Below, in pieces: positions 33,401 through 44,713 of a DNA stretch of 64,000 nt. Position 1 is the first letter of the stretch, and every line of letters begins with the position of its first letter. Source of the DNA: Capitulum mitella (Eukaryota; Arthropoda; Thecostraca; Pollicipedomorpha; Pollicipedidae); the NCBI GenBank assembly GCA_030062745.1, contig CP099847.1, positions 3,084,304 to 3,148,303 on the forward strand, given 5' to 3'. The position numbers and the translations under genes were made by a program. Below the pieces are notes generated by a model that was not told the origin of the DNA, searched no databases, and saw nothing but the letters and a program-made list of their open reading frames with translations.

Positions 33401-33995
33401 GCTCAGTACTGGACGATGCAGACATGGTTGACCATGCCCTTTGAGGCAGACAGTACCGCTTAACTGAAGGACGGTAAAGCCACCCGCAGCACGATGTGGC
33501 CTTTTTATCGCACGGAAAACATATATCTTTGACACACCTCAGGTCAAGCACTTACCGACAGCAGAATACAGAGTGAGGTCGCTTGGTTGACAATAGAGTT
33601 TAGATACCAGCTCAAATTCCATTCTGCCTAAAATTAGCAGGTAGAGTAAGAGAGGACAGCAGCTGCCAAATGTCTCATGCAGCTCCTATTCATAGCTATA
33701 TAGATCAGCATGCAGCTCGCGCTAGGACAACAGTGGTCGATATCATTCATTATCAAACCAGTGGCCGTGTTGCGTGACGCCCGAATGCCAGATATGATTC
33801 GGCATATTAGCTGCACTCTTCGAATCCAACTTAATGGTAAGTACCAACTCCACATATGTCGAGGACGTGCAAAGCAGCCGGCCTGCCCATAGCGCGTCTC
33901 CTTATGCGCTTCTGCCCTGGCGTTTGGTCTGGGTCAGAGCCCAGACCGAGTCCTCGTCCCGGGACCGTCCGGCTCGCCCTGACACCTGCTCTTAC

Positions 33996-34201
33996 CTATG
34001 ATCGTCAAGTTGACCAGCGCGTAGCGGGTCCTGGCATACTGGAAGTCGACCCGGCACCGGTAGAGGGCGGCGTCCCGGCGGCGACTGGGGTCCAGGCTCA
34101 GCACGGACGGCCGCCGCTCCGGCACGAAGTCGGCCCGATCGCCGAACACGGTCCGGTTGGACCAGCGGCGCCGGCTCTCGACACGGTTCCGCAGGTCGTA
34201 G
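33996..34201 (-). CDS. side-like: Sidestep-like receptor, exon for C-terminal half of Ig1
   Basis: This exon is 206 bases long (1 base, 68 codons, 1 base). The acceptor is tttccgttctcag|CTACGAC and the donor ATCATAG|gtaaga. The split codon AG|C (Ser) joins the previous exon, giving a PVYSYDLR run. It continues RVESRRRWSNRTVFGDRADF, then SVLSLDPSRRRDAALYRCRV, and ends TRYALVNLTII. S-x-D-x-R, the W-S-x-x-x-x-F-G-x-R-A-x-F block and Y-R-C-R-V-D-F are characteristic of Ig1 in Sidestep proteins, with the F-strand cysteine in YRC. NRT and NLT are N-glycosylation sequons. It enters in phase 2 and leaves in phase 1. Confidence 0.92.
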
Positions 34202-34440
34202 CTGAGAACGGAAACACGGGGGGTCAGCGACTTCTGCGGCCCGGGCTTTGGCGTGCCCCGCCGTCGACGCCGGGAACCTTCGGCCGGTGCGAGAACAGGA
34301 CGCGGCAGGAAAGCTGGCAGCAATGTCATGTATGTAGTCGGCAACTTCGGAAAACAGGGACGCAGAGCATGGTGGACCGGGGCATGCATTCACATGTTAG
34401 TAGGTCGGAGTTATGAGTAGTTTTGGGAGGCATTTTATCA

Positions 34441-34605
34441 TATGCGTGATGAGGCACATATTCGCGAGGTAGCGGCGCAAGTTGGGAACGCATGGCAGCG
34501 AATGAAGTCCATGGTGCTTTATCATGTGCTTTGTTGTGTGCGTGATAAAGCACATATTCGCGAGGTAGCAGCGGAAACTGGGAACGCATGACAGCGAATT
34601 AAGTC
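34441..34605. repeat. Tandem duplication, 96-bp period
   Basis: CACATATTCGCGAGGTAGC occurs at 34,455 and again at 34,551, followed in both copies by GGGAACGCATG.CAGCGAAT.AAGTC. About 68 bases of each 96-bp period are clearly alike. It lies a few hundred bases upstream (intron side) of the Ig1 exon. Confidence 0.85.
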
Positions 34606-35195
34606 TGAGGAAGACGTGCGGCGAATTCGAGCGGCAAGAATGTCGGAACTGGAAACAAGAAAGTTGCTGCAGTGTCTGTAATCTAGGACTTAACTAAAGA
34701 CACCAGACGGCACCACCTGAACAGGAGCCCAACAAGCATCGTGACTACGACAGACAATGTCAACAAATTTCTGGCATCCGCAGACGTCACCACCACTCGG
34801 TAGGTACGGCACGAAAGGTCCGTGACGCCCACTCCTTCACGTGTGCAACCCAAGGCCGCGTTCTTGCGATCCGGGAGTTCGGCTGCCAACATGGAAATGC
34901 GCCAGGCAAAGGCCGTCCTGACACTGGAAAAAATACCGCTGCGTCGATTCCGACGGGGCGCCGGGCGGCAGTGACTGAGGCCCGCCCGGGAGGCGGCGGA
35001 GCCGAGCGTCGCGATCGTAAACACCGGTCGTCTCTGGTTCGTATTTTCGCCGACTGTTTGCTTGCTTTATCGAGCCGGTCGGGCCGCCGGCGGATGTTTT
35101 GCAGCGTCCAACTTGATGTGACGGTGTGAAATAACGCGCCAGCCGGCGGCCCGTCACTTACGGCTCGCGGGCTCTCGCGCCTTTTCGCCGCCGAG

Positions 35196-35288
35196 CCGGC
35201 GACTCTGTCCTGGCCTGGACCGAAGGCCGGCGACTCTGTCCTGGCGCGGACCAGAGGCCGGCGGCTCTCTCCTGGCCTGGACCAAAGG
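35196..35288. repeat. 31-bp tandem repeat, three units
   Basis: Three consecutive 31-base units begin CCGGCGACTCTGTCCTGGC, CCGGCGACTCTGTCCTGGC and CCGGCGGCTCTCTCCTGGC. They lie in a CpG-dense island (about 34,870-35,870) with no recognised gene. Confidence 0.9.
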
Positions 35289-37439
35289 CCAGTACTGCTC
35301 CGGCCACGCATCATGGAGCACCAGGCGAACACACGCAGGCCGGCCCAATGATCACGGAGCCCAGGGGGCCGAACGCCCCTCCCAGAGCTCGGAGCCCGTA
35401 CCATGCCTCCAGTGTTCGGGCCTGCCGCTCGGGGCGGACTGGCGCCGGCGCTTCACGGGCCGCGCTCGTGTAGCAGTCGGTCCACTCCACCGGCCGCGGC
35501 CGTCCCGTGTCGGAGGAGGCGGCCGCCGCCGTTTCTTCCTCTACCCGACATTGAACGAGCGTTCATAAAGCCCGACAACGACCGGCCAGTCTGGTGTCAT
35601 ATTAGATCGGCCGCTCGCCGGGCTGGGTTTGATCCAGGGTGCTCCCGGTCTCCGACCGAGACTTTATTATCCGAGTAAATCGGATTTGGCCGGCGCCGAC
35701 GGCCCCATGGACGGAAATTCTTCGCTCTTCACGGGGGCCGTCACTGGCCGGCTTCCGCTGAACTTGGCTTTCATCAGCGTAAAGTTTAACTGCGCACCCC
35801 AGCCCCGGGCCAGTCGGCAGGGCCGACTCCGGGGACCACTTCAGGCGCAATTGCAGCTGGAGGTGGCGTAACACGTCGGCTGTAGTTGGCGGTTCGGGTC
35901 CGGCCCGGGCTAGAAACTGGTACAGCGGGCTAGAGCGACCTGGATTATTTGCTTGCTGCAGACCAGATCAAGGCCACATATTTTCGATGATTTCACATGT
36001 TTTTTTCTCCCCTCTCTCTCTCTCTCTGTGCAGCCTTGCCTTCAATTTACTTTATGCAAAAAGCTGGACAGTATTATTCATAACTGTTATATTTTCGGCT
36101 GTTGCGAATGAATTGGGGTTGAATCTGACAGTTTTCCCTGGCTATTAATATTTTCGTTTTTTGCAGATAAATGTGGTGGTCCATGCCATGCCTAGATCCA
36201 TACCAACCAAGTGCCGTCCACGTCTGGTGTGTACCCTTGAAAGTTCGGAATAGTTGCAGCCTTTGGAGCTCAAGGACGAGGTGTACATGCTACACTGTAA
36301 TCCTTATTCATTTGTGCTTGTTTATAACGCACTATGTAACCCATGTATATTACTCCATTTTACCTCCGGTCTCATGAGGCCTGTGATCCTTGAACTGAAT
36401 CCAGCAACGCTGGTGCGAAGACAACCTTGATCGATACCAAATCGTACCTTATTCAGTGGGATCAATACAGGAGTTTATATTTGGAACATCTGCACTGCTA
36501 TGTTCAGGTCAAATGTTAACGGTTTTTACACTTCGAGGGAGGGCCTGACACGTTGGCAGCTCAGTGAAATTTCAGTGTTATGAGACCTGCAAGCCACCTT
36601 GGCAACAGATTCAACAACTGGATACATATAAAAAATGAGGTGAAGGTTGGCCATAAGTTTCATTTTTAGTTGCCGAGTGAGATTAAACATGGTAGCTGCT
36701 GTGTCACAAGTACTCCCAGTGTCTCATGTGATAGTCTTCGTTGAACACACAAGCGTCAGCGTATGCATAGACCTTGTCGATATCTGCCGGCATGTGATTG
36801 TTGACATCATCATAACAAATGAAGGTCCTACACGTAAATATTAAATGATCTTCCATGCACTCGCAGTCAACTGCTGGTGGATGGCAGCCCCAAACAGTTC
36901 GTGAATCCGCCCTACCCACGCAGCTTCCGCCAAACAGGGTCAAAGTTACCGCAGACAAGTTTCCAAGTAACGGAGGCATTTTCGAAACTTCCACCCTTTG
37001 CCGGCCAAGTTTGGGAAGCTATTGGAGATGGCGTTACTACCGACGGCATTCTGGACGGCAGTGTGGGAATTTATCGCTCTTGTCAGAGTCGAATGCTTTA
37101 CTGGGTCTGGCAGTTTGCCGGGACTGTGTTTGATTATCGGGCGATAAACGAGACGAGAGGCCATGTGGCTGGACAAAGTCCTCCATGGAAACAACGGGGC
37201 GATATAGTGGAAGAGCTGGCGAGCTGCTTTTCTGGACACAGCATTTACTGCACTCACGTGTGGAACATTTTCAAAGCTGCCCGACATTCTTGGACGTCTA
37301 GTGATTTAAAAGTTCGTCATGAAAACAGCTGCATTTAAATGATCTCATAAAAACCGGGTGATATGGCTTCTCGCTTTTAAAAACGTTATTTGATATGTCT
37401 TACCATTTGTTGTTTTTGGGTTGTTTACGTAGAATATTC

Positions 37440-37472
<33 letters not shown>
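37440..37472. repeat. (TA)n microsatellite in a palindromic setting
   Basis: A run of TA units flanked by ATTCATAT on the left and ATATGAAT on the right, so the whole block is an inverted repeat able to form a cruciform. Confidence 0.85.
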
Positions 37473-37475
<3 letters not shown>

Positions 37476-39566
37476 TAATGTGTAATATATAGAATATGTA
37501 TGAAGGATATATAGAAAATTCTTTAGCTCTCCGAATTTCGCTCACACCTGGTCGGTTTTACGTCTGTACTTAACGGAATCATCGCTTATCGCTTTTACTA
37601 ACCCCTTCAACGCTTCTGCTTACAGTCTAACCTTTGCTGGATCTGGTTTACTGCCAGATGTGAATCAAGATTCGCCTATGGCCTCATTGAAACTTCACAC
37701 ATGATCAGCTTGCCTGCTTATCGCTAAAAGGGCATCTGACGGATTCGATAAACCCGCGGATTGAGGATTGATCCACGAGGAGGATTGGACGGGACCAGAA
37801 AATTCCAGCAAGATATGAATTACGTCAGTAAAGCACTGTGGAACTTGCCAGGTTACACAGAAAGGACGGACTGAAAGTCAATTAAACTTCAAAAGACGCT
37901 GTCTGGACGTCATTTTTGGAGACAGTCAGAAGACGTATATTGAATTTGTCAAAGGGAGCAACTGAACATACTTCAATATGCCACATTTGTCAATTTATGA
38001 GAACAAGAGGAAATACCTAAATGCCGATTGGTTGGCGTGGATTTTTATAAATATTATTTTGCTATGACGTATTGCACCGGGATGGCTTCAGGAACTTCGG
38101 AAAAGGCGGATTGCGGATGGATTGGATATAAAACTTCACGGGCCGGATTGGACCGGATCCTTGAAATTCAATCCGTGAAGCGCTCTAATCACTAGTTCTT
38201 TTTCAGTACAACCGCATCACCGCAAGCAATCGTTGAGCAATGCATTGCAGAAAATCTAGCATTCTGACACGGATGGTACAATGACCGAATGACGTTTCTT
38301 CTAAGCACATCATGTAAAGTTGTCTTGTGTGTTGGGAGTTAAGCCTGCTGCAAAAACATACCAGTTTCAGTGTTTCGTCCGTCCTGCAGCCATTGGCGAT
38401 ACCAACGGGAGGAGGAGTAGCAGGGGCAATTGCTGTCCTAGCCTGAGAAAACTTGGCGGTGCATGACAATGAAAGGCTCGGAAATGTCGTTTTCCCCACC
38501 GGACTGAATACTAAACGCTACCACTGCCGGCACCCATTGGAACCTGTACTTTAAATTATGAGTGAAACCTCCCCCTTCCACCAAAGCGTCGCTGCCACAC
38601 ATGAGAGATTAGGTGCTAAATAAATTACGACCCGTTACGTCACCGTATTCAGCAATGCACCGCATGTCTGAGGTTCTTTCAGCGGAGACGGTCCATTTCC
38701 CCGGATCGGCGGCCGCGCGTCAGGTTCGCCTCCCGCTCCGCCGCCGCCGCCGCCGCGGTGTGAGAGCGCTGGCCGCTGCAGCCGGCGAGGCCGGACCACC
38801 CGGGCCGTGGGCCGTCTGGACCGCGGCTGGACCGTGCCAGGGCCGCCCCTCGCGGGACCATCTACAGACGATCCCGGACAACGTTGCCGGGACGGCCACA
38901 CCGCACCGATTGCCGCCATTGAAAACCGATACCTCTGGGAAATTATGCGCGACTGAAATGAACACGGCTCCGAATAGGCCGCTCGGTGACAATCTTCGGA
39001 GTGAAAACGGTACGCTTTAGGGGCCGGCGCGCAACTCTAATTATGATTGCTTCCACTGAGAATGTCACTGTTCACATGCCGCTGCTGGAATAGAATGTAT
39101 TCCAAGACATGGAACGCTCATACTGAGAAGGAATGCGTCATTGGGCGGAACATTTCGAAAAGATTATTCCAGAATCTCATGGCTCGATTATCATAAAGCT
39201 CAGTTTCCTCTGCAGTATCTGTGCGGTTCCGGTGGGCTTCCCTTCTGTTTCAAGTGTAAGTTTCCTTTTGTTAGAAATAACGGAGCTACGAGCGAGATAG
39301 TGGTTTACTTGCTGACGAGCGTCAAACATAAGGAAATACCGATGTGTTTACATAATAGTGAAAAACAACATCTTGTATATTTCCGACCATAAAGCAGTAA
39401 TTTCGACGGCCTTGTTTTCTAGAGAATACGAATCAGGAACAAAACACACGATGTGTCTAACAAGTGCCACACTAGTCTCTAGAGGCCCGAAAAGTTGGTA
39501 GCGAAAAATGCGTGTTAAATACGCAACTTTCAATGTATTCGTCGACAATCTCGTAGTACTATTAGC

Positions 39567-41100
39567 ACGTGCCCGGGTGAGGGGTAATTTTGACCCTCTC
39601 CCCCTGGGGTTTTTCCGGAATGGGCCCCAAATACAGCGGCGCACCCACACCAAAGTTGGCACAGCTGTACAAAACTGGATGGCGGATCATGTAGTATTCA
39701 AAAATATCAATGTCTTTCAGGATCACTAAGTTATAACGGGTTAAAGTCAGGTCATGGTTTTCAGCAAAGATCATATTTTAGGTAAACCTCAAACTGCTGC
39801 CACGAAGTTGGTTCCAAAAGTAGACTTTCAGAATTTTTGAGGGTGCACAGATAACCAACTGAGAAAAAGTAAAAATAGTTTGGTTGGTCTGATATCATCT
39901 CACGAAGTCAGATCGAGGTCAAAGGTTAAATTTCATTGTCAAACACAGACATCCTGTTCTAATCATCTCAGCCACAAAATCGGAACTTATGTAAAAGGTC
40001 ACTTCATCTTCAACCGGTGTACCAAGTTTCAGGTTGATATCAGACCAGCTCTCGGAGACATGACCGGCAATGTGTTCGCGATTACCCCTATTCTGTAGAA
40101 ACCAAACAATAAAACGCCACCAGTTGTTCAATGTCCAATTCAATGCCAAAATGATACAAAACAATGCCAGGGAAGACTGAACACACATTCCGATGGTTTC
40201 GATCTCTTCTAGCTCATCTCAGGTCACTGATCTGAGATGAACTGTATTAACTTTAGTACGTCCTTTTCTGCAAAAACTTGCTTTCTGGGGTGTTTTGACC
40301 TTGATTTCCAATTCAGCGTCCAAAAATAATCTAGGTAAGGTATACACTGAGGTAAAGAGGTGTTAAACATGAAAAAAATCAGATGAGTTTCGCCTACGGT
40401 TTGGCAAGCCGTAACCGCATTCTATTATGACGAAGCCGTAGGACGAAATGGAGTTTTTACCTACCAGTAAATACTCAAGTATACACTAGGATTCTTGACA
40501 TTTTAGCGGTAAAATTGTACCGGGCAACGGTAATTGGCTCTGTGGAGCACATTTTCGCGATTTTCACTTTTCGAGGCCAGTAGGTTATTGGCCTAAATTT
40601 ACCTCAGATGACCTTGGGTGACCTTGGTGGCAGAAATTTGATCCATGGGGTATTTTTGAGTGCCAAATTTGAATTCGGCGCCGGCATTTACCCTGAGATA
40701 CCCCAAAACGAGACACATGACAATTCATGACACTTCGTGAGATTATAGCCAAGTGGCTGGAATTGTGTTGCAGCAAATGTAAGCATAAGCAATGACCAAG
40801 GCATCTAAAACTGTATGTCATCTATTGCAACTTTGTGCGGCCTACAAAAATGGCTCATACATTTTAGCGCTGTGACGAGCGGTTTTCGCCGAGTAAGCGC
40901 AAGTCTGGCGAGCTGCACCAAATTTTACTCGCCTTGACCTCATTTGATCTTGAAGGTCACGCTCGAGAGAAATCAAACTTCTACACATTTAGAGTTTCGA
41001 GTCCTTTAGGGTTGCATCTACGCGGCAAATTTGGTGGATATTTGATTTTTCGGGATTTCGGGGCGGGGTCAAATTGTCCCATCCCCTCCTCAACCGAGAC
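39567..41100. mobile_element. Possible ~1.5-kb non-autonomous TIR element
   Basis: The left end GGGTGAGGGGTAATTTTGAC (in 39,575-39,595) and the reverse complement of the right end GGTTGAGGAGGGGATGGGAC, AATTTGACCCCG (in 41,060-41,095) are alike, with CCCC(T)GGGG...TTT beyond on each side. The interior has scattered AGGTCA/TGACCT hexamers and an inner inverted repeat around 40,396-40,441 (CGCCTACGG...CCGTAGG). No transposase frame is present. It resembles the 59-kb family in style but I see no extended sequence match. The boundaries are approximate. Confidence 0.45.
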
Positions 41101-41938
41101 ATTATATATGACAGGCCATCCGTGCGTGTGTTTATCAGTTGTAGCTATTCTAGGAGCTTCCATGTTTCAAGACTTAGATACATTGTTTCAGACAATATAA
41201 CAGACGAACAAAATGACAATAGTTTTTTGTGCAATATGACCTTGTCCCAATGGCAGAAAAGGCAGAACACTAGCAATTACAGTCACTCCAGAAAAGAAAA
41301 TCTCGTTGCTTGTCTGAGTAATGATAAAGATCTGCTCACGAGCTACTTCTAAAGAAGTTCGTACAAGCGCAGATGGACTGCAAAAGCCCAGGTGATCATA
41401 AGTGATGCATATCACTGTATCAACGTGAAAAAAAACATAATTATTGGTTTATACCTCTTGTGGATACAATATAAACGACACATCACTATTCAGGCTTCCA
41501 TAACACAGCCAGACATACTTCAGATGTAGCATACAGCTTTGGCTTTCTTTGCACTTAATGAGGAAATGAAATGGATGCAGCATGTGAAATCCGTGGAGAA
41601 CGGAGACCTGCGTGAGTTGGGCCTCACAAGCCGAAAGCGAATGACACCCCGTGACCTTCTCAAGATTACGAACTCCATCGGACTGAGCCAGGGATGGGAT
41701 ATTTCCGCCGCTGATGCTACATATGTTCGGTATTTTAAAAGGAGAATCCTGGGCCACAATCAGATCCGCCAGAACACGACTTCATTCTCAAGGCTTTTAA
41801 AGCTCGGTGGCTTTCAGCACCTTCAGCTGCGTGTTATTCTTTCACACTATCTCCATTGCGGATGAAATGGACTGAGGCGTGTCATCCACCGGGTGGCGCG
41901 TACGCCGTCGAGGGTGCCGAGGGAGGGTGACATTACAA

Positions 41939-42041
41939 GCCACCCGGAGGGTGACGTGTAACGGCACCCTCCCTCCCTCTCCCGTGACGGCTCCCTCCCT
42001 CCCTTCGTGACAAACTGATTGCACGTCACCCTCCGGGTGGC
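41939..42041. repeat. Perfect inverted repeat, 20-bp arms, 63-base loop
   Basis: GCCACCCGGAGGGTGACGTG (41,939-41,958) is the exact reverse complement of CACGTCACCCTCCGGGTGGC (42,022-42,041). The loop contains CCCTCCCTCCCTC-type runs and two more GTGAC motifs. It lies at the edge of a CpG island. Two perfect 20-mers could be the ends of a very small inverted-repeat element. Confidence 0.9.
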
Positions 42042-43196
42042 GCGTGACGATAAACAAGACGCCCGCAATGTGTGGCGGGGTTCAACGCGCCGGTCTTCCT
42101 CGGACAGGCTCGCCGCTGGTCGGTCACGCTTCACAGCGCCGTGCACTGGCCGCTGGCGGGGCTGCACGGCCTGGCGAGAGAGCGCCGGCCGTCGGCCGAC
42201 GGTCTGCGGCCGTACCCCGTACGGCAGGAGCGCGGCGGAAGACCACAGCCTTGACGAGACCGCCGCGCTGCCGCCGAAATCGACACCGGCCGCCTGCCGG
42301 CCGCCAGATTGGCCGGCGGCGGCGGCCGTCGATCCCGGCCACCGTCGCTGCCATTAATGCAAACGAGGCGCCGGCCGACGGCCTTCGGCGGCGGCGCGGC
42401 GGCGCGTCGTTGCCGATGCGCCGTCGCCGCCGCCGCCGGCGGCGGCATCATTAGAGGACGTGTCACATTTTTCAGCGACAAACAGCGCGGCCGGACGTTA
42501 TTAAAAGTCGGCGGCGCCGCCGGCCGCCCCTGCTATGGCCCTCAGCGCGCTCTCGGTGAACACAGCCTCTCAATGGCACGGTAATTCGGGCCGTTTGTTC
42601 CCCAGGCTGGGCGTGGACGGCCGTCGCGGCCAAGCGTCGCGCGCCGGGACTGAGTTAAGCCGAGAACGACCGTGAACGGAGGGGTGGTGCGGAAATGTTT
42701 GCTCAGCTCAGCGGAGTAATTTCCAGCGTAACCTTGTTTCGCAGAGGAATGGGTCTTTGGTAATTCTGGGAAGACTACGAAACGCCAAAAATACTCCATT
42801 GTCAATCGTGAATTGTATCGCCCATGAGGCACTCATGGGCCCAATGAGTTAACTTGAAGACGTTCTTGAAATAATTTGTTGTCGTTTACCGTGGCCTGGC
42901 TTTCGTAACAAGGGCGAACTGCTTCTAAGAACCTCAGACAAGCGCATCCACCATTTATGCGCACTGATTTCGCTCAGGAACAGTATTCATGGACGAGATA
43001 TTCCATAATGGTGTAAATGAAGTTTGCGTTGTGCTGATTATGCCGTTAATCGCTCATGTTATGCTTACTTACCAGCTACTTAACAAAGTCAAAAATTGTC
43101 TTTGAAGGCTCCCGGACTTTGGGCATGATTATGAAAGACTTCGTTCTGTATATTGGAAAAAACATGGGTTTATACGCAAATACATTTGTATATATG

Positions 43197-43232
43197 TGTT
43201 ATATATGTTATATATATATAACATATATAACA
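43197..43232. repeat. 36-bp perfect AT palindrome
   Basis: From TGTTATATATGTTATATA to its mirror TATATAACATATATAACA the sequence is self-complementary with no loop. It ends 42 bases before the left terminus of the mariner element and may be a cruciform-forming, TA-rich insertion target. Confidence 0.88.
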
Positions 43233-43274
43233 TATATGCTATATTGCTATATATGTTCTATATGTTATATGTGT

Positions 43275-44579
43275 GTGTTCAAAAAGCATCCGACCTCATT
43301 TTTATTGGAAGGCAGTTGGAGCCGAAAGCCAAGAGTCCGGGCCAAGTGAGGTGGTAAATTTTATTGCACTGGCCTGATTTTTGAATTCCTCGCCGGATGA
43401 ATCGATCCCTGCCAGGCAGCCCGTGAGCATGGTGGTGTATTGCGAGCTCGTCGCATTTTCACTTTAAGCACCATGACGGAACGCGTTGAGAATCATTGCT
43501 GCATCAAGTTTCGTCAGAAAGCTTGGTGACTTCCAAACTCAAATCATTCGTTGGATTCAGAAGGCTTTTGGCTACAATGATATGGGGGTACACAAATAAG
43601 GGATGATTTAACCGGTTCAAAGACGGCCGAACTTTGGTTGACAGTGATCAAGGTTCCGATGGACCGTCAACAAGCCGAAATCCACAAGTCATTGACCAAG
43701 TGCGCAATATGATCATGGAAGACCGTTGGTTGACTCCGAGAAATCGCTAAGGACGTTGAGATCAGCAATGGTTCTGCACGCGCCATTGTTACGGATGATT
43801 TGGGCATGCGCGAAGGTGTCGCGAAATTTGTAGGAAAGCTGTTTTCGAGCGAACAATAAGGGTTCCGCCTGGACGCCGCGCACGACATCCTGGAGTGTGC
43901 TAACAGCGATTCTGGCTTTTTGCGGTGTGATCTGCACTGGTGATGAGTCTCGGGTGTACGGATACGACCCAGAAACTAAGGTTCAGTCGTCGCAGTGGAA
44001 GTCTCCAATCTCCCCGAGACCAAAAAACGCGACTGACGAGGAGCAGTCAGAGTGACGCTGACTGTTTTTGTTTCGTTTTGTTTTGTTTTCCTATTACTGC
44101 GGTGTTGTACATCAGGAATACGCACCAAACGGCCAAACTGTTAACAAGTAACATCAGCGAGAGGTTCTCCGTCGTCTTCGTGATGCAGTCCGGGGCAAGA
44201 GACTAGACCTGTGGGAGCCAGGTCCGGCCCATTAATCGTACCTGATCCAGGATTTCGAAACCAAACAAGGAATTCCTCAAGTTCGCCGGGTTCTCTGCTC
44301 TCAAGACATGGCTCCTTGAGTTATCTGGCTGATCCCTCAAACTGAACATGCCACTGAAAAGGTCCCGACAGGACAGCCTAGAGGGAATCTTGCAGGACGC
44401 GACGGCGTAGATGTTAGCCATTCCAAAACAGGGTTTCCGGAAATGTTTCCAGCTATGAAAGTATGTCTGGGATAAGTCAGTGCAATCACAAGGAGCACGC
44501 TTTGAAGGGAATTAGAGCTGGAATCCGAAATGGAGGCTTACTTTGCTTTCCCCGCCCTAAGGTCGGATACGTTTTACAC
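43275..44579 (+). mobile_element. Mariner (Tc1/mariner superfamily) element, near full length, inactive
   Basis: The left terminus GTGTTCAAAAAGCATCCGAC is mirrored by the right end GTCGGATACGTTTTACAC (44,562-44,579), with a few mismatches. The distance of about 1.3 kb is the usual length of a mariner. Between them lies a broken transposase reading the same way (plus, antisense to the host gene). It is flanked on the left by TA-rich DNA, consistent with a TA target, although a clean TA duplication is not visible. Confidence 0.85.
43473..44515 (+). pseudogene. Mariner transposase pseudogene
   Basis: The frame opens with ATGACGGAACGCGTTGAG and ends GARFEGN-stop; 1,043 bases is close to a normal mariner transposase gene (~345 codons). 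Recognisable blocks in order are a helix-turn-helix region (VDSDQGSDGPSTSRNP; DRWLTPREIAKDVEISNGSA; LGMREGVAKFV), the first catalytic Asp in GDESRVYGYDPETK with SSQWKSP, RRLRDAVRGKRLDLW, and the end GFRKCFQL...DKSVQSQGARFEG. It has several stops (for example around 43,529, 43,571 and 43,587 and after SSEQ) and frameshifts. A deletion at about 44,217-44,235 removes the second catalytic Asp region: only GPAH of the usual HHDNAPAH-type motif is left. It cannot make active enzyme. Confidence 0.85.
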
Positions 44580-44655
44580 TGACGTCGTATATTAACAAAG
44601 ACTCAGTGTTTCAGCCATGGACCATCTTCAGGAGTGTCTTCTGAAGATAGCCTAC

Positions 44656-44656
<1 letters not shown>

Positions 44657-44705
<49 letters not shown>
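44657..44705. repeat. (TA)n microsatellite
   Basis: About 24 TA units followed by a short TGTG tract and a second TATA run. It lies about 80 bases right of the mariner element. Confidence 0.93.

Positions 44706-44713
<8 letters not shown>

Larger units (their letters stand above)
29015..33995 (-). other. Intron between Ig1 and Ig2 (4,981 bp)
   Basis: This is a phase-1 intron with donor ATCATAG|gtaaga and acceptor tctctgttccag. It contains a 17-bp minisatellite (29,094-29,286), a polypurine tract (29,430-29,580), a CpG island with a (CCG)n run (30,290-30,790), and smaller GC-rich blocks (31,160-31,440; 32,090-32,390). The open frames in those islands (for example 30,643-31,143 plus) show no domain that I recognise. 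Confidence 0.8.

Noticed and set aside
36877..37338. A 153-codon plus-strand frame
   Set aside because: It has no known domain, and a 113-codon frame overlaps it on the other strand. The composition gives no hint of selection.
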